Assembly (NCBI GenBank): GCA_017893485.1
Contig: CM030361.1
Span: 305,250,822 to 305,314,821 of the forward strand
Direction of reading: 5' to 3'
DNA length: 64,000 nt
Source of the DNA: Hemerocallis citrina
Taxonomy: Eukaryota > Streptophyta > Magnoliopsida > Asparagales > Asphodelaceae
Below, piece by piece: positions 63,101-64,000 of this stretch; the stretch's first letter is position 1, and every line of letters starts with the position of its first letter. A program made the translations under genes and the position numbers. The notes under the pieces are model-generated. The model was not told the origin of the DNA. It worked only from the letters and a program-made list of their open reading frames with translations, and searched no databases.

Positions 63101-64000
63101 TTTGTGCAGATATCATTGATCTACAACATGCACATGCTGACTCTTTATCAGTTTGTATTGTTCGTGGTGCATAAAAACTCTTAGATTGGATTTTAATTAG
63201 AGAATACGTCTCTCCACCAAGAAAATCACATATAATGCCTAATATATGAATCTGTCGAAGAGGATAAAGAGGCTAGATCAAGTGCGTCACTCCAAAATGA
63301 CAATAGTGCTCCTGCTGATTTCAGTTAGAGATTTGAATAGTAGCATTGGTTTGTTTCAATCAAATCTTTTGGATTTTGTAGGAAAAGTTGATTAAATTCA
63401 GTGCCAGTGCTCATGATACCACCCCAAGGAGCTCACGACTGTATAAGCTCAGATGCCTATTTAAATTGGATTTGATTAAATTAATTAATTGATTTTTCGT
63501 TGTGGCATCTGAAATTATACAGGAGACCTGGTGGTGATAGAATATATGGAGTTTTTGATCATCAACTTCCTGCTGCTTTGAAGAAACTTCCATTTGACCG
63601 CCACCTGTCCCTTCAAAATGTGAAGAAAGTGATATCTGAAGCTGATGGTTATCAGCCCCATCTGATTGCCCCAGAGCAAGGTTACCGTCGTCTAATTGAC
63701 AGTTCTCTCAATTATTTTAGAGGCCCAGCTGAAGCTTCAGTTGATGCAGTAAGTTTTGAATTCATTTTCTTGTTTACTTTCTTCTTTTTAATCGAGTTTA
63801 GGTTTTGAGTTCAAATTGTGTATGATATACTGTTAATTTTATTGCAGGTGCACTTTGTGTTGAAAGAGTTGGTGAGAAAATCTATTGGCGAGACACAGGT
63901 AGGGAGGGTACTTATGGGAGTTATTGAGATATGTTCAACACAGTTTATAACTTTATATAGATAGTAATTAAAGACACTCTGTTGTCTTTTTCATCAGGAA
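16331..64000 (+). CDS. DRP1: Dynamin-related protein 1 (DRP1, phragmoplastin family), 14 exons seen, 3' end outside
   Basis: Joining exons 16331-16477, 16552-16615, 16700-16804, 39257-39358, 39853-39903, 40012-40073, 55383-55473, 55625-55689, 57188-57382, 57471-57590, 57716-57786, 63523-63748, 63848-63898 and 63998 onward gives 451 codons with no stop. It matches plant DRP1 throughout. The GTPase motifs are G1 GGQSSGKS (residues 47-54), G2 Thr74, G3 DLPG (147-150), G4 TKLD (216-219) and G5 NRSQ (247-250). The middle/stalk domain follows. DRP1 is a large GTPase that assembles on membranes at the cell plate and in clathrin-mediated endocytosis; the family lacks the PH domain of animal dynamin. 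About 160 residues, including the GTPase effector domain, lie beyond the window. All introns are GT-AG. The subfamily (1A, 1C or 1E) is not resolved. Intact frame despite huge introns suggests a working gene. Confidence 0.96.
16552..16615 (+). CDS. DRP1: DRP1 exon 2
   Basis: It encodes residues 50-70 plus one base of Gly71: the rest of the P-loop (SSGKSS) and [13 protein letters not shown]. The acceptor is TTGATGCAG and the donor GTGAGA. Intron 1 (74 nt) splits the GTP-binding P-loop between Gln49 and Ser50. Confidence 0.96.
16700..16804 (+). CDS. DRP1: DRP1 exon 3
   Basis: It encodes [18 protein letters not shown] through RRFTDF, including switch I Thr74. The acceptor is TTTCTGTAG. The donor GTGAGT at 16805 opens the 22,452-nt intron 3, which holds Tat element 2 and the Tat palindrome. 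Confidence 0.96.
16805..17150 (+). other. DRP1 intron 3, left host segment
   Basis: Unique-looking intron sequence between exon 3 and Tat element 2. Nothing coding is seen. It ends with the left copy of the ATTTG target-site duplication (17146-17150). Confidence 0.8.
17151..17684 (-). repeat. 3' LTR of Tat element 2
   Basis: 534 bp. It begins TGATATGGAATAG on the - strand, and its outer end, read on the + strand at 17151, is TGATGCTG. A TATA box (TATAAATA on the - strand) lies at about 17509-17516 and points toward DRP1 exon 3, 700 bp away. It aligns with 29302-29815 along its whole length and carries an extra ~20-bp CTCGGCTCGG-type unit. Confidence 0.95.
17685..17702 (-). other. Polypurine tract of Tat element 2
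   Basis: On the - strand the sequence AGTGGGGGGGCTTG immediately precedes the 3' LTR start TGATATGG. It is the expected plus-strand primer site. Confidence 0.85.
17930..19815. repeat. ~90-bp tandem repeat array, about 20 copies, in Tat element 2
   Basis: The core TGTGCTCGAGATCACTTCCG recurs about every 90 bp (for example near 18048, 18138, 18228 and 18317). Each unit also has GAGCGTCGAGGCTTAGGGGG, a GTCGAGCTCAAG word and a CTTTGAGAAAGCTA word. Units differ by point changes and short indels. The array lies between the 3' LTR and antisense ORF1, where element 1 has its unrelated 345-bp array. Long ORFs crossing it are periodic artefacts. Confidence 0.95.
20081..22293 (+). pseudogene. Antisense ORF1 of Tat element 2: putative gypsy-type transposon domain plus coiled coil
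   Basis: It starts [11 protein letters not shown] (element 1 starts MSRVNSGSGAS). The N-terminal part is acidic and Ser-rich. The Transposase_28-like region (20570-21220) holds [23 protein letters not shown] and SIKEWKEYF, with a frameshift near 20570 and stops at 20791-20793 and 21046-21048. A likely intron (GTATGT at 21222 to ATGTAG at about 21294) sits at the same place as in element 1. A second (GTAAGT near 21726 to CTTCAG at 21791) leads to a coiled coil (21890-22080) and the tail [20 protein letters not shown], which aligns with YQTALDHVQERIPGFERVGY of element 1. It ends at TAG 22291-22293. It is antisense to gag-pol and its molecular role is unknown. Confidence 0.75.
22540..22837 (+). 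pseudogene. Antisense ORF2 of Tat element 2: short coiled-coil ORF
   Basis: It follows an acceptor-like TTTCACCTCTGTCAG (ending near 22539). The encoded segment is Glu/Lys/Arg/Leu-rich ([32 protein letters not shown]) and ends with TAA at 22837. It is shorter than its counterpart in element 1, and downstream sequence to about 23077 shows further decayed coding similarity. Similarity to element 1 is weak, so the pairing rests mainly on position and composition. Confidence 0.5.
23285..23655. repeat. Outlying copies of the 90-bp repeat family
   Basis: At 23300-23370 CTTGAGAAAGCTATCCCTGTGCTCGAGATCACTGTCGAGC is followed by CTTCGAGGCATAGGAGGTC, a clear copy of the 90-bp unit. Shorter derived units with GAGAAAGCT...GCTCGAGGTCA follow at about 60-70-bp spacing up to 23655. 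They sit on the opposite side of the antisense cassette from the main array. Confidence 0.85.
23800..25209 (-). pseudogene. Tat element 2 integrase
   Basis: The zinc-binding region ([10 protein letters not shown] ... CGPCQRF) and the DDE core are recognisable from 25000 to 24150. The Trp-Gly-Met-Asp block reads stop-Gly-Met-Asn (near 24640): TGG became TGA and the first catalytic Asp became Asn. Further stops follow (for example at 24558 and 24309). The second Asp (TDNGT, near 24450) and the Glu (SNGQAENAN) are kept. The C-terminal part runs to about 23810, where [11 protein letters not shown] and [13 protein letters not shown] words remain in shifted frames. Confidence 0.85.
25122..25500 (-). 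pseudogene. Tat element 2 second (archaeal-like) RNase H
   Basis: [27 protein letters not shown] and [12 protein letters not shown] are clear RNase H blocks. The [11 protein letters not shown] block with the last acidic residue is separated by a frameshift near 25205. The domain follows the ordinary RNase H, as in other Tat elements. Confidence 0.85.
25700..27040 (-). pseudogene. Tat element 2 reverse transcriptase and RNase H
   Basis: RT blocks [37 protein letters not shown] and the catalytic VYVDDM (near 26350) are visible, followed by the RT thumb and an RNase H with LFVREDD and [20 protein letters not shown]. Breaks occur near 26520, 26330 and 25980. The coding capacity is lost but the region is almost full length. 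Confidence 0.88.
27094..27483 (-). pseudogene. Tat element 2 protease
   Basis: The aspartic protease motif is [12 protein letters not shown]. The flap-like TLHGFSG and the ILGRPGL block follow. Unlike element 1, the active site keeps the canonical Asp-Ser-Gly. The protease would cut the gag-pol polyprotein in active relatives. Confidence 0.88.
27650..29216 (-). pseudogene. Tat element 2 gag
   Basis: It starts with [14 protein letters not shown] at 29216, about 65 nt from the primer-binding site. The conserved core [19 protein letters not shown] ... [13 protein letters not shown] ... [15 protein letters not shown] lies at 28620-28370. A zinc-knuckle-like [14 protein letters not shown] lies near 27890-27840. 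Frames change near 28830 and 28330. Confidence 0.85.
29281..29300 (-). other. Primer-binding site of Tat element 2
   Basis: On the - strand it reads GTTGGCGCCGTCTGTGGAAA directly after the LTR end. It is the best-preserved example of the motif shared by the Tat copies in this window. Confidence 0.88.
29302..29815 (-). repeat. 5' LTR of Tat element 2
   Basis: 514 bp. It starts TGATGTGGAATAG on the - strand and ends at the primer-binding site. It aligns with 17151-17684. The TATA region reads TTTAAATACC here, where the 3' LTR keeps TATAAATA. The right copy of the ATTTG duplication is at 29816-29820. Confidence 0.95.
29821..30445 (+). other. DRP1 intron 3, middle host segment
   Basis: AT-rich sequence between the two Tat insertions with no supported gene. 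The first 100 bases contain GTATCCAAACAGGGCTTACGTGG-like low-copy words that could be a small older element, but no ends were found. Confidence 0.6.
30446..31019 (+). repeat. 5' LTR of the left palindrome arm
   Basis: 574 bp. It starts TGATATGGGTAAAAATCG and ends CATCAACA before the primer-binding site. The TATA box TATAAATA is at 30738-30745 and drives rightward into gag. It is homologous to 37845-38290 in inverted orientation. Confidence 0.88.
31021..31042 (+). other. Primer-binding site of the left arm
   Basis: ATTGACGCCACCCGTGGGAA directly follows the LTR and matches the motif of the other Tat copies with several substitutions. Confidence 0.8.
31096..32560 (+). pseudogene. Left-arm gag
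   Basis: It starts [12 protein letters not shown] at 31096. The gag core [20 protein letters not shown] lies near 31760 and [14 protein letters not shown] near 31950. The zinc-knuckle variant [14 protein letters not shown] lies near 32390. There is a TAG at 31904 in the EWF position and a deletion of about 70 nt near 32080 that the right arm does not share. Confidence 0.85.
32640..33160 (+). pseudogene. Left-arm protease
   Basis: The active-site region near 32800 reads TTTTGACAACGGCAGCTCAG. A one-base deletion just before it breaks the frame of the D-N-G-S motif. The [30 protein letters not shown] and [16 protein letters not shown] blocks follow in one frame (32934-33134). Confidence 0.82.
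33300..34361 (+). pseudogene. Left-arm reverse transcriptase
   Basis: Blocks [35 protein letters not shown] and DAFSGYN are clear to 33720. A TAA follows at 33848. The catalytic block reads VYVVDM (near 33870), so the first Asp of YVDD is lost. The thumb region continues to the shared TAG at 34247-34249 and a short frame-shifted tail to the junction. Confidence 0.85.
34362..34480. other. Palindrome junction with integrase shred
   Basis: Left-arm homology stops after GGTTCAACCTAAC. The next words, TCGAGGTTGGCTCTTAGGC (34364) and TCGAGGTTTGCTCTTAGGC (34434), are two same-direction copies of a - strand integrase C-terminal fragment (LRANLDL). Between them lies GAGTAC-TTTTTCAAG-GTACTC, a small inverted repeat. 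This is a complex join rather than a clean symmetric centre. Confidence 0.65.
34480..35514 (-). pseudogene. Right-arm reverse transcriptase
   Basis: Reading leftward: [39 protein letters not shown], a broken [11 protein letters not shown] block near 35260, [20 protein letters not shown], and an intact YVDDM near 35010. It ends with the same TAG after FDQ (34634) as the left arm. Deletions near 35200 and 34910 break the frame. Confidence 0.85.
35580..36180 (-). pseudogene. Right-arm protease
   Basis: [20 protein letters not shown] and [16 protein letters not shown] are near 35900-35760. The active site near 36080 reads as GTTGACAACGGAAGCTCAGT, so the D-N-G-S-S motif survives here but in a frame broken downstream near 36030. 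Confidence 0.8.
36400..37768 (-). pseudogene. Right-arm gag
   Basis: It starts [14 protein letters not shown] at 37768. Compared with the left arm it lacks about 60 nt near 37735. The gag core ([22 protein letters not shown]) is near 37160, and the zinc-knuckle region is near 36500. It keeps the segment near 36830-36760 that is deleted in the left arm. Confidence 0.82.
37845..38290 (-). repeat. 5' LTR of the right palindrome arm, outer end missing
   Basis: It aligns in inverted orientation with 30446-31019. The match stops near 38290 at GATTCATT, about 130 bp short of the LTR start. A TATA box (TATAAATA on the - strand) is at 38117-38124. The primer-binding site lies next to it at about 37824-37844. 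Confidence 0.82.
38291..39256 (+). other. DRP1 intron 3, right host segment
   Basis: AT-rich intron sequence leading to the exon 4 acceptor. No gene or element ends are recognised. The first ~150 bases after the truncated LTR may be part of another old insertion. Confidence 0.6.
39257..39358 (+). CDS. DRP1: DRP1 exon 4
   Basis: It encodes Ala106 (split) [19 protein letters not shown] through SIYSPN. The acceptor is TGTATTGAAG and the donor GTAACC. Its frame joins exon 3 cleanly across 22.5 kb. Confidence 0.95.
39476..39500. repeat. 25-bp poly-G run in intron 4
   Basis: A pure run of G directly follows a T/C-rich tract. It lies inside the 494-nt intron 4. Its exact length may be uncertain because homopolymers of this kind are prone to sequencing error. 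Confidence 0.8.
39853..39903 (+). CDS. DRP1: DRP1 exon 5
   Basis: It encodes [17 protein letters not shown], containing the G3 motif DLPG (147-150) that contacts the GTP gamma-phosphate through switch II. The acceptor is ATTTTGCAG and the donor GTAATT. Confidence 0.95.
40012..40073 (+). CDS. DRP1: DRP1 exon 6
   Basis: It encodes [21 protein letters not shown], ending at residue 177 in phase 0. The acceptor is TTCTTCTACAG and the donor GTACAT. The following intron 6 is 15,309 nt and holds the Del/Tekay element. Confidence 0.95.
40074..40524 (+). other. DRP1 intron 6, left host segment
   Basis: AT-rich intron sequence with no coding potential beyond a shadow ORF. It ends with CTTTT, a possible imperfect target-site duplication of the following gypsy element. 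Confidence 0.7.
41139..41926. mobile_element. hAT-like non-autonomous element, 788 bp, 8-bp TSD
   Basis: Ends are inverted: CTAGGCAGTTAATATC at the left and, complemented, CTAAGCAGTTAAAATC at the right. The 8-bp duplication CATATGAC flanks it (41131-41138, 41927-41934). The partner LTR has the matching empty site near 54130 (AACATTTGGCAAGGTTAG). The interior is dense in ATTAATCGG/CCGATTAAT words at both ends, typical of subterminal repeats. There is no transposase; the ORF at 41489-41731 is repeat-derived. Confidence 0.9.
42083..42702. other. Replacement segment in the 5' LTR
   Basis: The LTR pair diverges here. This copy has sequence rich in GGTACG/GTATCC words (42085-42165) around the nested MITE, where the 3' LTR has about 560 bp of ordinary LTR sequence. 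It is probably another transposon remnant, but no clean ends or duplication were found. Confidence 0.45.
42284..42641. mobile_element. Foldback MITE, 358 bp, with TTAGGG-type repeats and 9-bp TSD
   Basis: The 9-bp duplication TTAAAATTA is perfect (42275-42283, 42642-42650). Terminal inverted repeats start GGCTAAATATAAAAAAAGT and extend for more than 100 bp. The inner part of each arm holds GGGTTAGGGTTAGGGTTAG or its complement. A 9-bp duplication and long TIRs fit a Mutator-like MITE. The TTAGGG-type repeat is not the usual plant telomere unit TTTAGGG. Confidence 0.9.
42764..42775 (+). other. Primer-binding site of the Del/Tekay element
   Basis: TGGTATCAGAGC lies six bases after the LTR end. 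This is the classic site complementary to the 3' end of initiator methionine tRNA. Confidence 0.93.
42856..43800 (+). pseudogene. Del/Tekay gag
   Basis: It starts near MSSQSSNLN at 42856, with a TAG soon after at about 42883. The core has [19 protein letters not shown], a frameshift near 43230, then [19 protein letters not shown] and a Glu-rich stretch. Two zinc knuckles follow, [14 protein letters not shown] and [14 protein letters not shown] (43690-43790), in yet another frame. Confidence 0.88.
43915..44330 (+). pseudogene. Del/Tekay protease
   Basis: The active-site motif is [12 protein letters not shown] near 43972. [12 protein letters not shown] follows near 44170. The domain itself is open; the surrounding polyprotein is broken. 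Confidence 0.9.
44480..45739 (+). pseudogene. Del/Tekay reverse transcriptase and first RNase H copy
   Basis: RT blocks include [18 protein letters not shown], the catalytic FIDDIVIYS (near 44950), [15 protein letters not shown] and [15 protein letters not shown]. Breaks include a stop at 44651 in the CIDYRE block and a frameshift near 45050. The RNase H (45330-45739) ends with [18 protein letters not shown] and [10 protein letters not shown]. It is repeated at 47174-47566. Confidence 0.9.
45750..47167 (-). repeat. Antisense LTR block inside pol
   Basis: Two inverted copies of the 5' part of the element's LTR lie end to end. 45750-46056 matches about 52760-53090, and about 46140-47167 matches about 52760-53790. 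Both end with the LTR start (TGTAATACCATG on the - strand) at 46056 and 47167. Between them, 46065-46140 holds GGGTTCGAGTCTTGG on the - strand, a tRNA B-box-like word, so a SINE fragment may be present. Confidence 0.85.
47174..48431 (+). pseudogene. Del/Tekay second RNase H copy and integrase N-terminal part
   Basis: 47174-47566 repeats the RNase H of 45342-45720 with scattered differences and a TAG at 47440. Integrase follows: zinc-binding H...[17 protein letters not shown]...CEICQ, catalytic Asp in [10 protein letters not shown] and Asp in VSDRDLRF. The DGQSERTIQ block reads GQSD followed by a stop, so the catalytic Glu is changed to Asp. The frame is cut at DY by the solo LTR at 48432. Confidence 0.9.
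50740..50885. repeat. TAG-type trinucleotide-rich tract
   Basis: Imperfect (TAG)n/(GTA)n runs with interruptions. The apparent polythreonine ORF on the other strand is an artefact of this tract. Confidence 0.85.
51332..51935 (-). mobile_element. Helitron-like element in the solo LTR
   Basis: On the - strand the 3' end is CTAG followed by T (51332-51335), preceded by the hairpin GCCCACGGGC and spacer AAAT. The 5' side is a (TA)n tract and AAAGCTATCAAGTGGCTC. It is homologous over most of its length to the element in DRP1 intron 8 (56092-57065). No coding sequence is present. The 5' limit is uncertain because of the (TA)n tract at 51861-51929. Confidence 0.65.
51984..52579 (+). pseudogene. Del/Tekay integrase C-terminal part
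   Basis: It continues LPLVEFA, then has a stop, the [17 protein letters not shown] block and the C-terminal [14 protein letters not shown] ... [18 protein letters not shown] and [22 protein letters not shown] 71-bp direct duplication (52038-52108 and 52109-52179) of the ALYGRK segment shifts the frame. The block ends LTYEEKP at 52579. Confidence 0.88.
52580..52720 (+). pseudogene. Del/Tekay chromodomain
   Basis: After a stop at 52577, the sequence reads [15 protein letters not shown], then [19 protein letters not shown]. The Trp-x-x-His-x-x-x-x-Ala-Thr-Trp-Glu pattern is the chromodomain signature of chromovirus integrases, which helps direct insertion to heterochromatin in active elements. 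A TAA in the MKV-W block breaks the frame. Confidence 0.85.
52744..52759 (+). other. Polypurine tract of the Del/Tekay element
   Basis: TTATGGGGTGGTAGAA lies immediately before the 3' LTR start TGTCATACCATG. Confidence 0.8.
52760..54912 (+). repeat. 3' LTR of the Del/Tekay element
   Basis: About 2.15 kb, from TGTCATACC to GGGGCGTGATA. It keeps the segment missing from the 5' LTR and lacks both nested DNA elements. Its first half also matches the antisense block at 45750-47167. Confidence 0.85.
54913..55382 (+). other. DRP1 intron 6, right host segment
   Basis: AT-rich intron end with a pyrimidine-rich stretch before the acceptor GTGTGTGTAG. No gene is seen. Confidence 0.75.
55383..55473 (+). 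CDS. DRP1: DRP1 exon 7
   Basis: It encodes [19 protein letters not shown] and [11 protein letters not shown] (residues 178-207 plus one base of Gly208) in the GTPase core. The donor is GTATGA. Confidence 0.95.
55625..55689 (+). CDS. DRP1: DRP1 exon 8
   Basis: It encodes [22 protein letters not shown] with the G4 motif TKLD (216-219) for guanine recognition. The donor is GTGAGT. The following intron 8 holds a foldback MITE and a Helitron-like element. Confidence 0.95.
55790..56078. mobile_element. Foldback MITE in DRP1 intron 8
   Basis: The left arm (about 55791-55890) and right arm (about 55982-56078) are near-perfect inverted copies, including GATGTACACATCTAAATTAG and its complement. The central part also contains a shorter inverted pair (ATTTGCCCATCCA / TGGATGTGCAAAT), so almost the whole unit can fold. 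GTGCAC words occur at both outer ends, but a target-site duplication could not be fixed. Confidence 0.8.
56092..57065 (+). mobile_element. Helitron-like element in DRP1 intron 8, with duplicated 5' part
   Basis: The 3' end is hairpin GCTCACGAGC, spacer AAAT, CTAG (57062-57065) followed by T. The 5' side starts with (TC)n(TA)n, fitting the usual Helitron 5' TC. The unit from (TC)n(TA)n through TATGTTTTTTTTATTGTTC occurs twice in tandem (56092-56480 and 56481-about 56832). Poly-C tracts of 37 (56270-56306) and 19 bases (56651-56669) lie in the two units. It is the same family as 51332-51935, in the opposite orientation. It is non-autonomous. Confidence 0.68.
57066..57126. repeat. (TA)n microsatellite in intron 8
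   Basis: About 30 TA units directly follow the Helitron-like 3' end, 60 bp before the exon 9 acceptor. Confidence 0.9.
57188..57382 (+). CDS. DRP1: DRP1 exon 9
   Basis: It encodes [20 protein letters not shown] and onward through [12 protein letters not shown] (residues 230-294), with the G5 motif NRSQ (247-250). The acceptor is GATTTTAAG and the donor GTAAGA. Confidence 0.95.
57471..57590 (+). CDS. DRP1: DRP1 exon 10
   Basis: It encodes [20 protein letters not shown] to GRPIAVDSG (residues 295-334), the start of the stalk region. Both ends are phase 0, acceptor GGTTTTCAG and donor GTGAGA. Confidence 0.95.
57716..57786 (+). CDS. DRP1: DRP1 exon 11
   Basis: It encodes [23 protein letters not shown] plus two bases of Gly358. 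The donor is GTAAAG. Intron 11 (5,736 nt) carries the copia element. Confidence 0.95.
57867..58062 (-). repeat. 3' LTR of the copia element
   Basis: About 196 bp. It starts TGTTGAAATATAAAAATT on the - strand after the polypurine tract. It is near identical to 62742-62948 apart from a short indel. The outer end (TTTTCAATA) is ambiguous by a few bases. Confidence 0.9.
58070..58530 (-). pseudogene. Copia RNase H
   Basis: It begins at YTDADWA and includes [14 protein letters not shown] and [19 protein letters not shown] stop occurs between the first and second parts near 58505. It ends with [14 protein letters not shown] just before the polypurine tract. Confidence 0.9.
58511..59480 (-). pseudogene. 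Copia reverse transcriptase
   Basis: It has [32 protein letters not shown], the catalytic [11 protein letters not shown] and [20 protein letters not shown]. The N-terminal part (59320-59480) is out of frame, with a stop near 59465. The rest is open for 268 codons. Confidence 0.92.
59487..60002 (-). pseudogene. Copia integrase-RT linker region
   Basis: A Pro/Ser/Glu-rich stretch with tandem [22 protein letters not shown] units, then [17 protein letters not shown] and [17 protein letters not shown], the usual lead-in to copia RT. It ends at ELPA before a stop. Confidence 0.85.
60154..60775. mobile_element. hAT-like non-autonomous element, 622 bp, nested in the copia pol
   Basis: The 8-bp duplication TGATAGCA lies at 60146-60153 and 60776-60783. 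Left end GTGTTCCAAATGGCGG and right end (complemented) TCCAAGGTTGTAAACGG share the TCCAA-type terminus. Both subterminal regions are packed with CGCCTAGGCG and AGGCGG words. Eight-bp duplication and GC-rich subterminal repeats fit hAT. No transposase is encoded. Confidence 0.85.
60763..61539 (-). pseudogene. Copia integrase
   Basis: It has a zinc-binding remnant [14 protein letters not shown], catalytic Asp in HSDVWGPS, Asp in [12 protein letters not shown] and Glu in QNGVTERKN. The core runs open to 60784, where the hAT-like insertion begins. All three catalytic residues are kept. Upstream frames near 61560-61690 are broken. Confidence 0.92.
61689..62117 (-). pseudogene. Copia gag remnant and protease
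   Basis: ATG at 62117 gives [20 protein letters not shown], then about 25 codons later the protease block [12 protein letters not shown], where WIIDSGATDHMT is usual. The active-site triad Asp-Ser-Gly is changed to Asp-Ser-Ser, which should abolish activity. [20 protein letters not shown] follows. The gag domain expected before the protease is missing. Confidence 0.85.
62118..62741 (-). other. Copia leader region
   Basis: About 600 bp between the primer site and the first ATG. On the - strand it is C/T-rich with CCCCGA/CGTCG words and TTGTTGCTGTTTG repeats, as in an untranslated leader. It has no gag similarity. Its GC content is higher than the rest of the element, so it could be captured sequence. 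Confidence 0.5.
62742..62948 (-). repeat. 5' LTR of the copia element
   Basis: 207 bp. It starts TGTTAAAATATAGAAATT on the - strand and ends beside the primer site TGATATCAGAGC, a one-base variant of TGGTATCAGAGC. Confidence 0.9.
62954..63522 (+). other. DRP1 intron 11, right host segment
   Basis: Intron sequence between the copia element and exon 12, AT-rich, no gene. It ends in the acceptor GAAATTATACAG. Confidence 0.8.
63523..63748 (+). CDS. DRP1: DRP1 exon 12
   Basis: It encodes [20 protein letters not shown] through [10 protein letters not shown] (residues 359-433), a highly conserved part of the DRP1 middle domain, including [14 protein letters not shown] and [17 protein letters not shown]. 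The donor is GTAAGT. Confidence 0.96.
63848..63898 (+). CDS. DRP1: DRP1 exon 13
   Basis: It encodes [17 protein letters not shown] (residues 434-450). The acceptor is TTATTGCAG and the donor GTAGGG. Confidence 0.95.
63998..64000 (+). CDS. DRP1: DRP1 exon 14, first codon only
   Basis: GAA (Glu451) follows the acceptor TTTTTCATCAG. Plant DRP1 proteins have a Glu at this place, so it is taken as the start of exon 14, cut by the window edge. Confidence 0.85.

Overview
This window comes from a nuclear chromosome of a flowering plant. It holds spliced genes with GT-AG introns, plant LTR retrotransposon lineages (Ty3/gypsy Tat and Del/Tekay, Ty1/copia), MITEs and Helitron-like ends. The species cannot be named. 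The only host gene is a plant dynamin-related protein of the DRP1 (phragmoplastin) family on the + strand. I resolved thirteen exons and the first codon of a fourteenth (16331 to the window end); these give 451 in-frame codons with all five GTPase G-motifs. About three quarters of a normal ~610-residue DRP1 is present and the 3' end lies outside. The gene spans more than 47.6 kb because transposons fill introns 3 (22.5 kb), 6 (15.3 kb), 8 (1.5 kb) and 11 (5.7 kb). Exons 1-3 are GC-rich and later exons AT-rich.

Layout. 1-12881: Tat-type gypsy element 1 on the - strand, with its 3' LTR beyond the left edge. It has gag-pol on the - strand and a two-ORF antisense cassette on the + strand downstream of pol. 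12882-16330: DRP1 upstream region with a short tandem repeat, a PIF/Harbinger-like MITE and two Helitron-like 3' ends. 16331-16804: DRP1 exons 1-3. 17151-29815: complete Tat element 2 on the - strand, with two LTRs and 5-bp TSD ATTTG, in intron 3. 30446-~38290: a head-to-head palindrome of two truncated Tat copies, also in intron 3. 39257-40073: exons 4-6. 40525-54912: a Del/Tekay chromovirus-type gypsy element on the + strand in intron 6. It is riddled with later insertions: an 8-bp-TSD hAT-like element, a 9-bp-TSD MITE carrying TTAGGG-type repeats, an antisense LTR block between two RNase H copies, and a 3.5-kb solo LTR that splits the integrase. 55383-57786: exons 7-11, with a foldback MITE and a Helitron-like element in intron 8. 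57862-62953: a gag-deleted copia element on the - strand in intron 11, itself hit by a 622-bp hAT-like element. 63523-64000: exons 12, 13 and the start of 14.

Function. The DRP1 reading frame joins cleanly across every exon, so the gene looks intact despite the load. All retroelement ORFs are broken by stops, frameshifts or deletions. The most notable architecture is in the two Tat elements. Each carries an antisense cassette of a 'putative gypsy type transposon' domain protein plus a second coiled-coil ORF, with introns at corresponding positions, bracketed by copies of an element-specific tandem repeat. The intronic palindrome, if transcribed as part of the DRP1 pre-mRNA, would fold into a hairpin with arms of about 3.9 kb, a plausible natural source of small RNAs against the Tat family.
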